In this document: positions 57,201 through 64,000 of the stretch, one piece after another
Layout of the letters: the number at the start of each line of letters is the position of its first letter
How positions within the stretch are numbered: position 1 is the stretch's first letter
NCBI RefSeq assembly: GCF_019649055.1
Contig: NW_026570275.1
Coordinates: forward strand, 434,001 to 498,000
Direction: 5' to 3'
Origin: Paramacrobiotus metropolitanus
Taxonomy: Eukaryota > Tardigrada > Eutardigrada > Parachela > Macrobiotidae
Length of the DNA stretch: 64,000 nt
Position numbers and translations under genes: made by a program
Notes under the pieces: generated by a model
What the model was told of the DNA's origin: nothing
The model's input: the letters and a program-made list of their open reading frames with translations, nothing else
The model's database searches: none

Positions 57201-58337
57201 CGGTGAAGCCGATTTCGACTTCCGATCAGCCTTTGAGGCTTCGATCCGGCTGGCTCGGGTCAGCATAGGTTCACTGCCGGGGGTCTTGGGTTTCGGGGAT
57301 GACGGTCCGCCAGCCGAGGTTAAGTTAACCTCGGTAACCGAACCCTCAACCTCGCCCGTGGAGGTTGCAACCGACGAAATCCGGAATTTGACCGGGGAAA
57401 CGGCTTTTTTAGCCGAGGAAGTGGGGGTTGCCGGCCGGGTCTTGGGTGTTCCAACCTGTTGGGTCGAAGTCCGGACCCCTGTGTTGGGGGTCCGAGCCTC
57501 GGTGTCCGAGGCTCGAGCCTCGGTGTTCGAGGTTCCGGCCGACTGCAACCTTCCCGTTGAAGATTTGGAAGTCCCCGAGGTCGGCTTCGGTGAAGTTGAA
57601 GTCCGACTTGGAGTCACGGTGAGGGTCCTCGGGTCCGGTGTGGTCGCCTTCGGAGTCCCCGAGGGTCGCTTCGGGTCCGGCGACGTCGATTTCCGGTTGT
57701 TGTCCGAAGATTTTAGGTTGTTGCCCGTTGGTTTGGGGCTTTGAGCCAGGGTCGATGGGGACTTAGTCGGTGAACCCGCCTTGTGGGTCACCCCCCGGGT
57801 CGGTGATACCGTACCCTTCATCTGGCTCGGGCTCATCTGGCCTTGCCTCGGTTTCGGTCCAGCCATGCTGCCCTGTTGGGGCTGCACAGGGTCACCCATG
57901 TCTGGTGACGCCTCGGAGCTACTTAGCGCCGGGCTCGAGGCTCCATGGTCCGGGGTGATGGCCGGAAAGAAGACTGGTGAGGCACCTGTTGGGTGCACAA
58001 GTCCAGCCGCAGGCTCGGAGTTCGCAGTTTGACCTATTGGGTCATGCAGAACTTCCGACTCAGCCTGTGGTAGCTCGAGGAACGTCCGGTCGTGGGCGTC
58101 CTCGAAGTTATCCTCCGGCGATTGAGTGAAGTCGTTCGCCAGGATCCGCGCGTCCCGCTTCTCCTTGGCCGACTTGGTCGACTGGTTCGACTTGCCGGAC
58201 TTACTCGATCGGTTGGAATCCGACGAGTGAGGCTCACTACCCGGGCCGGCATGGCGGAAGGTGTACCCGCCTGCGTTGTCTCGTCGGGCGTAGCCTTGGT
58301 CGAACTTCCGTTCATACGGGTTCTCTCGACCGGACAT
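54135..58337 (-). CDS. Giant Gag polyprotein, 1400 aa
   Basis: ATG at 58335-58337, TAG at 54135-54137, fully open. Residues 1-460 are a disordered Ser/Thr/Pro/Lys-rich region with repeats (SDTEARASDTEAR type). Residues about 465-775 are strongly heptad-patterned coiled coil (RQRIYELQNQLL through to EKTYLEDSM). Residues about 780-1130 are Pro/Gln/Asn-rich, including four tandem DPRG-type units (DNA about 55636-55712). Residues about 1140-1310 are a Ty3-type capsid domain (ELPKFNGDGAKVEGWITKI, then ALTGQALEWYQNQ, LQQFAARFMDPDKQ, and MLGQETPEQYYDAI). The usual Gag of this family is 250-450 aa. The coiled coil would give unusual multimerisation capacity. A mini-hairpin lies 11 nt 5' of the ATG. 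Confidence 0.9.
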   Translation of the reverse strand: MSGRENPYERKFDQGYARRDNAGGYTFRHAGPGSEPHSSDSNRSSKSGKSNQSTKSAKEKRDARILANDFTQSPEDNFEDAHDRTFLELPQAESEVLHDPIGQTANSEPAAGLVHPTGASPVFFPAITPDHGASSPALSSSEASPDMGDPVQPQQGSMAGPKPRQGQMSPSQMKGTVSPTRGVTHKAGSPTKSPSTLAQSPKPTGNNLKSSDNNRKSTSPDPKRPSGTPKATTPDPRTLTVTPSRTSTSPKPTSGTSKSSTGRLQSAGTSNTEARASDTEARTPNTGVRTSTQQVGTPKTRPATPTSSAKKAVSPVKFRISSVATSTGEVEGSVTEVNLTSAGGPSSPKPKTPGSEPMLTRASRIEASKADRKSKSASPKVAKPTSDLLATPPMFEPSDLGAGKTPSPTDDVFDATVLPNKVTERSDSRKGFRFPSPKQYPGSHIGASDYTPRRYLTKTPPEKIDNPQVLRQRIYELQNQLLAGQNIVESTENVLSQTVASHKQERKRLTDELERANAVIDDLTQEIERLEAQLQVTEEPCRHEQAEVTRLQDMLEQSRAEVATLRQDLEQRLQALGYSEAGSAELHKMFDRVDEYREENHHLKQGIIGLEGEIDELNSELDFLRTAYANLRENQNDPEGIAVDLRLCQAQLGQQILALTTHLQNETARFEQARTESLAVIEAQRARITQLESEKTQWEMDKDRLLKYQQELYNFGIDLSNRYNDLGDKYNQMYQERENLGIEVACLKEEKTYLEDSMTEQPPSYRTTQEQDKCQQIDDYLRRDNPLLNPTGQTEALESQTYQVGMLRAEPSVGPVPRAPVVPSAPEPERNTSTATPNVPTHSTTTTTTAYGGTSTTTMFSTGTRPVVSTSTGQNDPRASDPRGSDPRGSDPRGLNPRAPVNGSSIGLRPPTNASAGASQPNSGNSNRDRQRSGSQNTYPPRIEVQPVSAGQRNWADPVRPGYPDNASQQPRSDNRDPIGLVGPGAVGNGPCQPRQGNMDPIGPVPQADQYVVIPPGMWLDHNRVLQRMPGYVAPNPPPNQGYGAQNPPPGPGQPQPAPPGNPYPQPQPQPYPPQPAPAAQNQQAAYPVAWNPPVAQQAMPAVQHRQTPPPDEQDIAQARQEGYEEGRRRYEERNNRILARKNRAELPKFNGDGAKVEGWITKIRRIYRSEADGVAMTDVAFMTVLEGALTGQALEWYQNQSTLEPEENGWTVDYWLQQFAARFMDPDKQVTAVADITTRKYMLGQETPEQYYDAIINLKQRGNLTDELAVFYLRTNVTEPILRAALDVRMPKTLREFRDYVRDFTRGKPMYQVVKGGNSTNYITVRTATPVPVTQPAPGYIQPNSPGYQNVQPGLHREPSGDTTPSGPWSNRTDLGGNGGDEPEWSPNRDHGHAASLWK
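55327..55341. repeat. Mini-hairpin, 5-bp stem, loop TATTG
   Basis: GGACC-TATTG-GGTCC in the Gag Pro/Gln-rich region. A 4-bp relative (GACC-TATTG-GGTC) lies at 55397-55409; both read as DPIG peptides. Confidence 0.85.
57314..57334. repeat. 10-bp perfect palindrome with 1-nt centre
   Basis: CCGAGGTTAA-G-TTAACCTCGG inside the Gag N-terminal coding region. Confidence 0.9.
57472..57523. repeat. Cluster of overlapping hairpins
   Basis: CGGACCCC-TGTGTTG-GGGGTCCG (57472-57494, 8-bp stem) adjoins and overlaps CGAGCCTCGG-TGT-CCGAGGCTCG (57493-57515, 10-bp stem), which overlaps the 18-bp perfect palindrome CCGAGGCTCGAGCCTCGG (57506-57523). All are in Gag coding sequence. Confidence 0.9.
57982..58044. 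repeat. Two mini-hairpins, 5-bp stems
   Basis: GCACC-TGTTG-GGTGC (57982-57996) and TGACC-TATTG-GGTCA (58030-58044), with different stems and near-identical loops, in the Gag N-terminal region (peptides HPTG and DPIG). Confidence 0.85.
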
Positions 58338-59216
58338 CTTCGGTAGTGGCTCTATTGGAGCCTTGAAGTAGCCTCCGGGCTAACCCTTCAGCCGAGAAGT
58401 CAGACTATCCCTATTGGGGACTTGTCCGAAATTGATGAGGCTTTCTGCCTGTTGGAGGTCCGAGGGTCCGGTGGGGGGGCAGAGGTCCGGTGGGGTGTGG
58501 GGTGATGGTGTAGGTGTGCTTGTACTACTTGCAACTCAGTACTGTTGTCAATACAGGGTACAGCTTACGTACGTCCTATACTACAGTACTGACCGCTATG
58601 ACGTCACACACCGTTAAGTGGTCTTGCGGATTATCGCCTACGTCACGATTCTGCGCGCCGCGTGCAAAATTCCAAAAAACTATGACTCACTACGGGCCTA
58701 CAGCATAGGGAATCTCCCCGCTGTCCTGATTGGTCGGATTTTATAATGTAAAATTGGCCGTCGTGACGTCACAATTATTTAAATTTTTGAATTAATTAAT
58801 TTCCGAGATGGAAAAATTCGGAAAAATCGCAGAAAAATCAGAAAAATTAATTTTACCGACCAAAAATTATTTTAGCCGGGGAAAAGTTATTCCCTTAATT
58901 TTCCGTAATTTTAGAAAGGTCGTTAGCCGAGGCTCAGAGGGTCTACACCGAGGCTCGAGGGTCCGGCCTAGTAAGGCTGGCTAACCCTATTTTTACCCGT
59001 TAAAGATGTTTTTAAGCCCGTTTCTCCGGGTGAAAATAAGTTTTAGCCGGCCAAAACTACTTTTGGTCCGGTGAAAATGAAAATTGCCCGGCTATATCGG
59101 GTCTTATGAGGCTCTACGAGGCTTACCGAGGGTCAGTTGACCCTATTTACCGGGTAAATCCGCGTGAGTCCGCTCGTTGATCCGTGAATCCCGCGCTGCT
59201 AGAGTTGCGGGTGCCA
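58338..59216 (-). other. Leader (untranslated) of the giant retroelement
   Basis: No long frame on the coding strand. It contains CCGAGGCT motifs, a G-rich run near 58470-58505, an AT-rich stretch (58740-58920) and Ser-codon-free repeats such as GTCCGCGAGGGTCCG just beyond its 5' end. TGGCACCCGC at 59216 downward (minus strand) could be a primer-binding site, though I cannot match it confidently to a tRNA. Confidence 0.45.
58348..58362. repeat. Mini-hairpin just upstream of the Gag start
   Basis: GGCTC-TATTG-GAGCC, ending 11 nt before the Gag ATG in transcript orientation. A second (TCCC-TATTG-GGGA) is at 58408-58420. Both are in non-coding leader. Confidence 0.85.
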
Positions 59217-59991
59217 CTTAAGGCAAAGGCGACCCCGATTGATGAGGCTGCGAGGGTCCGCGAGGGTCCGCTGAGTCCGTGCCGTCCGTTCCGTCCGGGG
59301 ATCCGCGGTGACCGCTAATCAACCCGGGCAAAGTCCGTCCGAGGGTTGTTGCCGCGAGGAACGTTCCGTCCACGCGCAAGGGAGAGGGTCTGCCGAGGCT
59401 TTCTGCCCGCAAGAGAGAGAAAAGAGACCAGACCGTTCTGGCTGGCGGCGATCAGATGGGGATAGGAACCGTTGGTTCTCCCCTTTCTTCACGTCGGCCG
59501 TACGGATGTAGGTCTACACCGTGGTCTCAAGAGGTTCGCAGAAGGAAAAACTCAACGATATGCTATCATGTGACAGCAGGCGAACAAAGGCTCACGATAG
59601 TGAGAGAAGGCTTTATTGTGATAGCAATAAAGTACAGAAAACCCAAACACAAAGGCTCGATGTGAGCTGTAGATCAGAAATCACCGAATGTCAGCTAGTG
59701 AATGAAAATGAATGGCACATCGAGCCATAACATGGGAAAAAGCCTAATGCGGCACTGGGCAGATCCAACACGAGCGAACGAACGCTGATAGGCCGAGATG
59801 TGGAAAGGAGGCGTGGCTCCGCCTACATCGAGGCCGATGATTGGCCGAGACGAAAGGCTGGGCGGAAAGCTGCCTGAGTCGAGGCCGATCTAGCGCTCGA
59901 CAGCGAGTGCGACTCGGTGTGAGTCAGCACACCGGAAGCGGGACTGTCGCTGGCTGCCTACTCGTAGGCTGCCATAGCGACTGGCCCAACA
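59217..59991 (-). repeat. Putative 5' LTR
   Basis: It begins on the minus strand with TGTTGGGCC at 59991, where composition changes abruptly. Directly inside is a long imperfect hairpin (GTCGCTGGCTGCCTAC-TC-GTAGGCTGCCATAGCGAC, 59947-59982). It contains an AATAAA signal (minus strand, 59612-59617). It ends near a possible primer-binding site. A paired LTR was not found, so the identity is inferred from position, TG start and polyadenylation signal. Confidence 0.5.
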
Positions 59992-60044
59992 CCACCCCGT
60001 GGGTCATTTGAAATATTTGTAACCCTGGGGCTCTCATGCGATAA

Positions 60045-60395
60045 TTGCGGTATGCCAAAAAAACGGAAATTGCACACGTCTCACGCTTAAGACCATTTAT
60101 ATCACGCTCTGAATTTGATTCCGGTTCCATTCAAGAAGGCCCTTCGTCGTCTTACGACACCATCGAAGAATCCGAGTTAGAAATTCATACATCTTCTAAA
60201 GGACAAATTCATAAAAATTTGTTACCGGCAACTGCCGACGATCCCTCGAAAAATACCGTCTTGCGATGTAGTTCTCGAACTAGGCGAAAACCAGAATATT
60301 TAGTGCAGATTAATATTTTGACATTTGCAGATATGCAACCAACTCCGTTAAGCAAAGTTCTCACTTCGGGTGATAAATCCTCCGAATCTGTATAA
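60045..60395 (+). pseudogene. Ty3/gypsy integrase tail fragment
   Basis: The frame begins KKTEIAHVSRLRPF, the typical end of a gypsy integrase DNA-binding domain. A Ser/Glu/Asp-rich linker follows, then RCSSRTRRKPEY, a basic closing motif common at pol C-termini. The catalytic core is missing, cut off by the GC-rich element's end about 50 bp upstream. It is on the opposite strand to that element. Confidence 0.7.
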
Positions 60396-60407
60396 CGTGT
60401 AACCTCA

Positions 60408-60791
60408 TTATTAGCGGCAGAAGCGGCGGAACTCGTGGAAAATCCGCTGGCACGAGAGGCCATGGCAGCGAACTCTCGGGTTTTGCTGTTCGACGACACT
60501 GGACGCTTCAGCCATCTTCACCTGCATCCGTTCTCTCTCTTAACGGGCAACCCTCTTACGGAGCTTCCGGCACAGACATACTATCCTGAGCCGGGTACAC
60601 CGTTCGTAGCCAAGTCTGCTTCTGACGTGGAGACGGCCAAGAATTATATTATGGATAACTATGATCCCCCAACGCAGCGCACTTTTCGCCACCGTCACTG
60701 TGACGTTGACGAGTATCCGTTCGTAGTTGACCCATACGGGTTAATCTACTCAGGTGATTGGGCAGTGCCCCAAACCGCTCTTTGCGCGTAG
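60408..60791 (+). CDS. Unidentified frame downstream of integrase tail
   Basis: The frame is open from about 60408, with an ATG-like start at 60435 (GTG) and an ATG at 60462. It reads as protein: LLAAEAAELVENPLARE, then FSHLHLHPFSLL, then DEYPFVVDPYGLIYSG, stopping at 60789-60791. It could encode part of an accessory or env-leader protein of the gypsy remnant. It has no recognised domain. Confidence 0.35.
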   Translation, partial: LLAAEAAELVENPLAREAMAANSRVLLFDDTGRFSHLHLHPFSLLTGNPLTELPAQTYYPEPGTPFVAKSASDVETAKNYIMDNYDPPTQRTFRHRHCDVDEYPFVVDPYGLIYSGDWAVPQTALCA

Positions 60792-60853
60792 AACACCCAA
60801 TCCGGATCCAACGCGATGGTGTCAAAATGCACTCACGTCGTTTAAGTTTGGGA

Positions 60854-61015
60854 TGATAATTGCCATCATGATGATGGTGATGAGGAACACGCAGGCCAAT
60901 CCCGTCACCACGTGCGATTGCACCACGCCGCAAAAATCTCGGGACTCTGGAGAAGTCGGCTCGAGAAGTCGGTACAGCAAGGTAGTGAAACTGAAAGTTA
61001 CTATAAGTGTTATGT
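60854..61015 (+). pseudogene. Possible env N-terminus (signal peptide)
   Basis: The frame reads a Met-rich hydrophobic stretch (GMIIAIMMMVMRN), a likely cleavage region, then VTTCDCTTPQK, typical of the start of a secreted or membrane glycoprotein. Its place after an integrase tail suggests the env of a gypsy-type element. The downstream frame breaks within 30 codons. The assignment is tentative. Confidence 0.3.
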
Positions 61016-61439
61016 GACGTACAGTCACGTACGTATACAGTTGTTTTCACTGGTAAACAAGTGTTTATGCAATTGTTGTGAACTATCTTCACGTAGTTAA
61101 TCGTGTCTAAAGACGTCTGTTTTCTATGCTGATTTCTCAGCGTTCGGCTGAAGTTGTGTTTGAGCGATTCAGTATCCATCATGAGCGTGTACAGTAAAGA
61201 TCATTAATGGGATTCGACAGCATTCTCCGTTGTGTATAACGTAGGAGAAACGTTCATTTGTCATAAGTCATTAGACAGTAACCAGTATATAAAATTTACG
61301 ATTACCAAAATTAATCAAGAGCTGGAGAGCAGGAACAAGCGTACAGAAGAACGACGACCGGTGCAAAAATGATATGATAATGGCAGCACTACGATTCGAG
61401 GCTATAATGCTCAGCGAGCTAATGCGGGTATGTATCGAA

Positions 61440-62335
61440 ACGTAACGGAAGAACGAAAGTGTTTTTATGCGGTCGTCCGGGTCGCGTCATTCGAAACTGC
61501 AGAAAGAATGTGCTAATTAATCGAAAGTTAGAGTCGGGTTTCTTCCCAAAAAAAATTTTGGTAGTTATGGACCACATCCGTAGGGGCGCCCTCCGGCTTT
61601 TCTTGGTAGGGCTGTTAACAGGCATTACAGTAACTAGGTACGATTTGATGCTCCTAATGGTTACCGCCCCGCACTGCCGCCTGGGGCAAGCAGGATGCCG
61701 ATGGCAATTAAGTGTGCGGAAGACGGACTTTACAGCCGACAAGTGTACCAGCAACGCCGGCACAGTTAAACTAGGTACATTATACTGGGGGGGGGGGCAG
61801 ACGATTGGTGCGGTAATGAATTTATGCCCGTTTATTTCATGAAAGGCGTTGCATGTTGTCAAGTAGAGGTAAATATGTTAACAGATCCGGAAGCAGTAAT
61901 AAGCACGGGAAACACCATTTCAGTTATCAGTGGAAATTTTGCGGAGAAGAATAAAATTAAAACCGTGGACAGCGAGGGCCATGCGCTGAAAATGGCCGGT
62001 CGACAATGACGAGAGGCCAAGTCAGACGCCAGAGTATGGCAGGTGGTCAATATCAATAAGAAGCTGACCGAAGAACAACAGCAGCGAATTAAAGCCATTC
62101 TTAATAAATATCGCACTGTGCTTCCAGTTGGAAAAGACATTCTGGGCAGGTGCAAGCTGAACATATTTCCAAAATTGACACATGAAACGGCTCACCAGTG
62201 ACATCTCCTGTAAGGGGGTATTCTAACTGGGAATTGGCAGAAATTACCAAGCAGGTAAAATAACTGTTAGAGCTGGGTGTGGTGGAGCCATTCAATTCGG
62301 AACACTTCTGGAAAGGTATGGGCAGACCCACCGCC
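61440..62335 (+). pseudogene. Ty3/gypsy gag-end, protease and RT-start fragment
   Basis: A damaged zinc knuckle (FLCGRPGRVIRNC, about 61461-61500; the first Cys and the His are lost) is followed by a protease site with altered residues (EAVISTGNTISVISG, Asp replaced by Ser, about 61890-61934). The pre-RT region (about 62098-62165) and the RT fingers (LLELGVVEPFNSEHFWK, about 62262-62312) follow an in-frame TAA. Several frame changes occur. It ends near 62335, after which the strand of similarity flips. Confidence 0.7.
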
Positions 62336-62639
62336 GTTGCTTCGATTGTTGCAAACATGTTGCATAGATATTTTTTAATCCACTTCTCCATCAAATAGCG
62401 AATGTTGTCGACGATATTGGCAAAGCTGGACATTTGCATCCCGCGCTTCTCCCCCTTAAGGACTCCTGAGTTACGCAGACGAATCCGTACTCCAAAATCC
62501 AGACCAGCAACTGCAAGTAGATTTACCCCAATGAAATTCGACGCTCTTTTTCAACAACTCGGTCAGCGGGGCAACTAGATGAAACTAATTTTCGATATAG
62601 GTTTGCCAATAGCGAGTCCCACCAAAAGACTAAATGCCC

Positions 62640-63200
62640 TTTATTGTTGAGGCACTGCCCATTTCAAAAGCGCAGGAGTTTTTTCTGGGTTGGGCCTGCG
62701 CCCTCTCTCATTTATAATATGCCCCAAGAACTTTGTTTCGGGTTCAGAGAATTTACATTTCTCAAGATTTATTGTTGAACCGGAACGGAAAATCCGATCA
62801 AAAACCCCTTATAGCCGATATAAGGATTCTACATAGGTATTCCCGATGACTAAGATGTCATTAAGATAATTCAAACACGTTATCCATTTAAGTCCGGCTA
62901 ATATACTGTCTGCCAATTTTTGAAATGCCGCAGAGCCGTTGCAAAGGCCTTTGGAATACAGATAAATTGAAATAAACCTCCTGGTGTCACAAATGCCGAT
63001 ATTTCCTCGAGGTATTTGATAAGAGGATTTGCCAAAAAGCTCCCGTCATATCGAATACTTTGAAAAATTTCGCGTTTCCCAACAGATCTTGCACGTCTGA
63101 ATATTAGGTAACGGGTAACTATCCTTATTTGTAATTCTATTTCATGCGCGAAAACCGGAACCATGCAACCTGAGCCATGTTTAAAAACCAGCTGCTCGGC
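62640..63200 (-). pseudogene. Ty3/gypsy reverse transcriptase remnant
   Basis: RT palm blocks are spread over three frames on the minus strand: a fingers-palm segment (about 63110-63020), SAFVTPGGLFQF (about 63000-62965), a polymerase-site region now reading NYLNDIL (about 62860), and a thumb-like KFSEPETKFLG region (about 62755). The catalytic YxDD is altered to YLND. The fragment faces the plus-strand fragment at 61440-62335 and so is a different copy or an inverted half. Confidence 0.75.
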
Positions 63201-63744
63201 ATGACAGGAGGTCGAGGAATAACTAGCTAATTGACCATTGCCTGACCGACTGACAGGCCTCGGAAATTGTAAATCACTCTTTTCAACTGTAAACTTCAGT
63301 GTGCCTTAGATTTGTTATGACATCGCTTCAGCACACCGTCCGAATCCATTTTCCATCGGCTCCGCAGCCGCCGCTGTTCCGGATCGGTGACACCAAGTTG
63401 AGGTCAAGATGAGATTTAAAGAAGCCACTGGATTATATTGATTAAAGGACATGTTTTGGAATATATGACAGTTTAAATTTTTGGTCTCACACGGTCTGAT
63501 CTGTTACAATGTTGTACTGATATTCCAAAACAAAAGCCAGAAGGATGATGCTTTCTTGTCATTGGCTCTACTCACAAAACATACGTTCTTTGCAGGACTA
63601 TTTCGGTTGTTTCCGAAATAGCACGTTATAGTAAATTGTGATGTTTTTCACATACTCTTGTGGAACCGTACATTTTCGCATTCACTACAAGCAAGCAAAA
63701 AAATGAAAATATAAAAATCTTTTTGCCGTCTGCAGTACCATAAT
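63201..63744. other. No gene recognised
   Basis: No supported feature between the RT remnant and the gag fragment. Confidence 0.4.
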
Positions 63745-63975
63745 TATGCTGACGCAATACGCTCAAATCTAAGAAGGAAATCTACCGCATCTTCTTACGG
63801 AAATCCTAAGAATTTTGGTAAATCTTTAATAGGTGTAATTAGTGAGCGTTGTGGTAACTGCTGTATTAAATTCGGAACGTCTCGAGCCGATGTTGCTGCC
63901 ATTGCTTCTGCAATGGGCGATTCAAATTGTAGATCGTAATCGTCGTATTCGAGCAATATGTCCACCGTCTAGATT
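63745..63975 (-). pseudogene. Ty3/gypsy gag capsid fragment
   Basis: The minus strand reads LLEYDDYDLQFESPIAEAM, then LPKFLGFP, an in-frame TAA, and EDAVDFLLRFER. The pattern LPKF-x-G-x(3)-ED-x(3)-FL-x-RFE is the usual start of a gypsy capsid domain. It lies 5' of the minus-strand RT remnant in the correct order, so both may come from one element. It continues beyond or near the window edge. Confidence 0.65.
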
Positions 63976-64000
63976 TAATATTTGGGAGCTACCATCGGAA

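Larger units (their letters stand above)
42871..59991 (-). mobile_element. Giant GC-rich Ty3/gypsy-like retroelement
   Basis: About 17 kb with a sharp GC rise at both edges. On the minus strand it runs: LTR-like end (about 59217-59991), leader, Gag (58337-54135), zinc-knuckle frame (54286-53321), Pol (53315-45598), then an 822-aa frame (45423-42955). Typical gypsy elements are 4-8 kb with 3-4 kb pol. Here Gag alone exceeds 4 kb and Pol is about 7.7 kb. One frameshift and three nonsense TAAs break Pol. A matching LTR at the low-coordinate end is absent, so the copy is 3'-truncated or the assembly is chimeric there. Short covarying hairpins occur throughout. Confidence 0.85.

Noticed and set aside
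43000-58337. CRISPR or bacterial origin for the GC-rich block
   Set aside because: There are no spaced direct repeats. RT, RNase H, integrase and Gag domains clearly identify a eukaryotic LTR-type retroelement.
42971-58346. Long plus-strand frames across the GC-rich element
   Set aside because: High GC gives few stops on the opposite strand. These frames mirror the minus-strand genes and carry no domains.
13030-63975. Possible reassignment of TAA to a sense codon
   Set aside because: Many relics and the giant Pol are broken by TAA far more than by TAG or TGA. However, the RING exon ends with TAA exactly where IAP proteins stop, the zinc-knuckle frame also ends with TAA, and AT-rich decay of CAA, AAA and GAA codons favours TAA.

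Overview
The window looks like a gene-poor, repeat-rich stretch of an animal nuclear genome. The evidence is a spliced first exon of a secreted chymotrypsin-fold protease, a spliced IAP-type RING exon, short GT-AG introns of about 65-75 nt, MITEs, and many broken Ty3/gypsy and Polinton-type fragments. I cannot name the species; a small ecdysozoan with short introns fits but is a guess.

Layout. Bases 1-12400 are AT-rich, mostly without recognisable genes, and carry short inverted-repeat elements (6198-6288, 6743-7298, 8707-8921, 10858-11505) and a possible LTR promoter and primer-binding site near 1641-1821. Bases 13030-14160 hold a broken double-jelly-roll major capsid protein gene of Polinton/adintovirus type, followed by an IAP-like RING exon on the other strand. 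Bases 15956-16129 are the first exon of a trypsin-like protease. Bases 17400-20150 are a decayed gypsy pol. Bases 24397-25279 hold a spliced or broken gene with Cys and His motifs. Bases 27597-28806 hold two oppositely oriented pieces of a protein-primed family B DNA polymerase, and a third piece lies at 41640-42660. Between them are small unidentified reading frames, gypsy RT and integrase scraps, a 70/141-bp tandem array (34740-35335) and a 96-bp-arm foldback (39571-39903).

The dominant feature is a GC-rich Ty3/gypsy-like element on the minus strand (about 42871-59991, about 17 kb). In transcription order it has a single LTR-like end, a 1400-aa Gag with a long coiled coil and a C-terminal capsid domain, an overlapping 321-aa zinc-knuckle frame rich in G/Y/Q repeats, and a very long Pol (protease, about 850-aa linker, RT, RNase H, integrase, AT-hook tail). 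Pol is broken by three in-frame TAA codons and one frameshift. An 822-aa frame of unknown function sits in the position where env is found in retroviruses. No second LTR is visible. The element is studded with short hairpins whose stems vary in sequence while the loop stays TATTG, TGTTG or TTATTG (plus strand). They sit in linkers and untranslated segments and are absent from the Gag coiled coil and the integrase core. This hairpin family is the most unusual signal in the window.

Bases 60045-64000 return to decayed gypsy fragments on both strands: an integrase tail, a possible env start, zinc knuckle, protease and RT pieces, and a gag piece.
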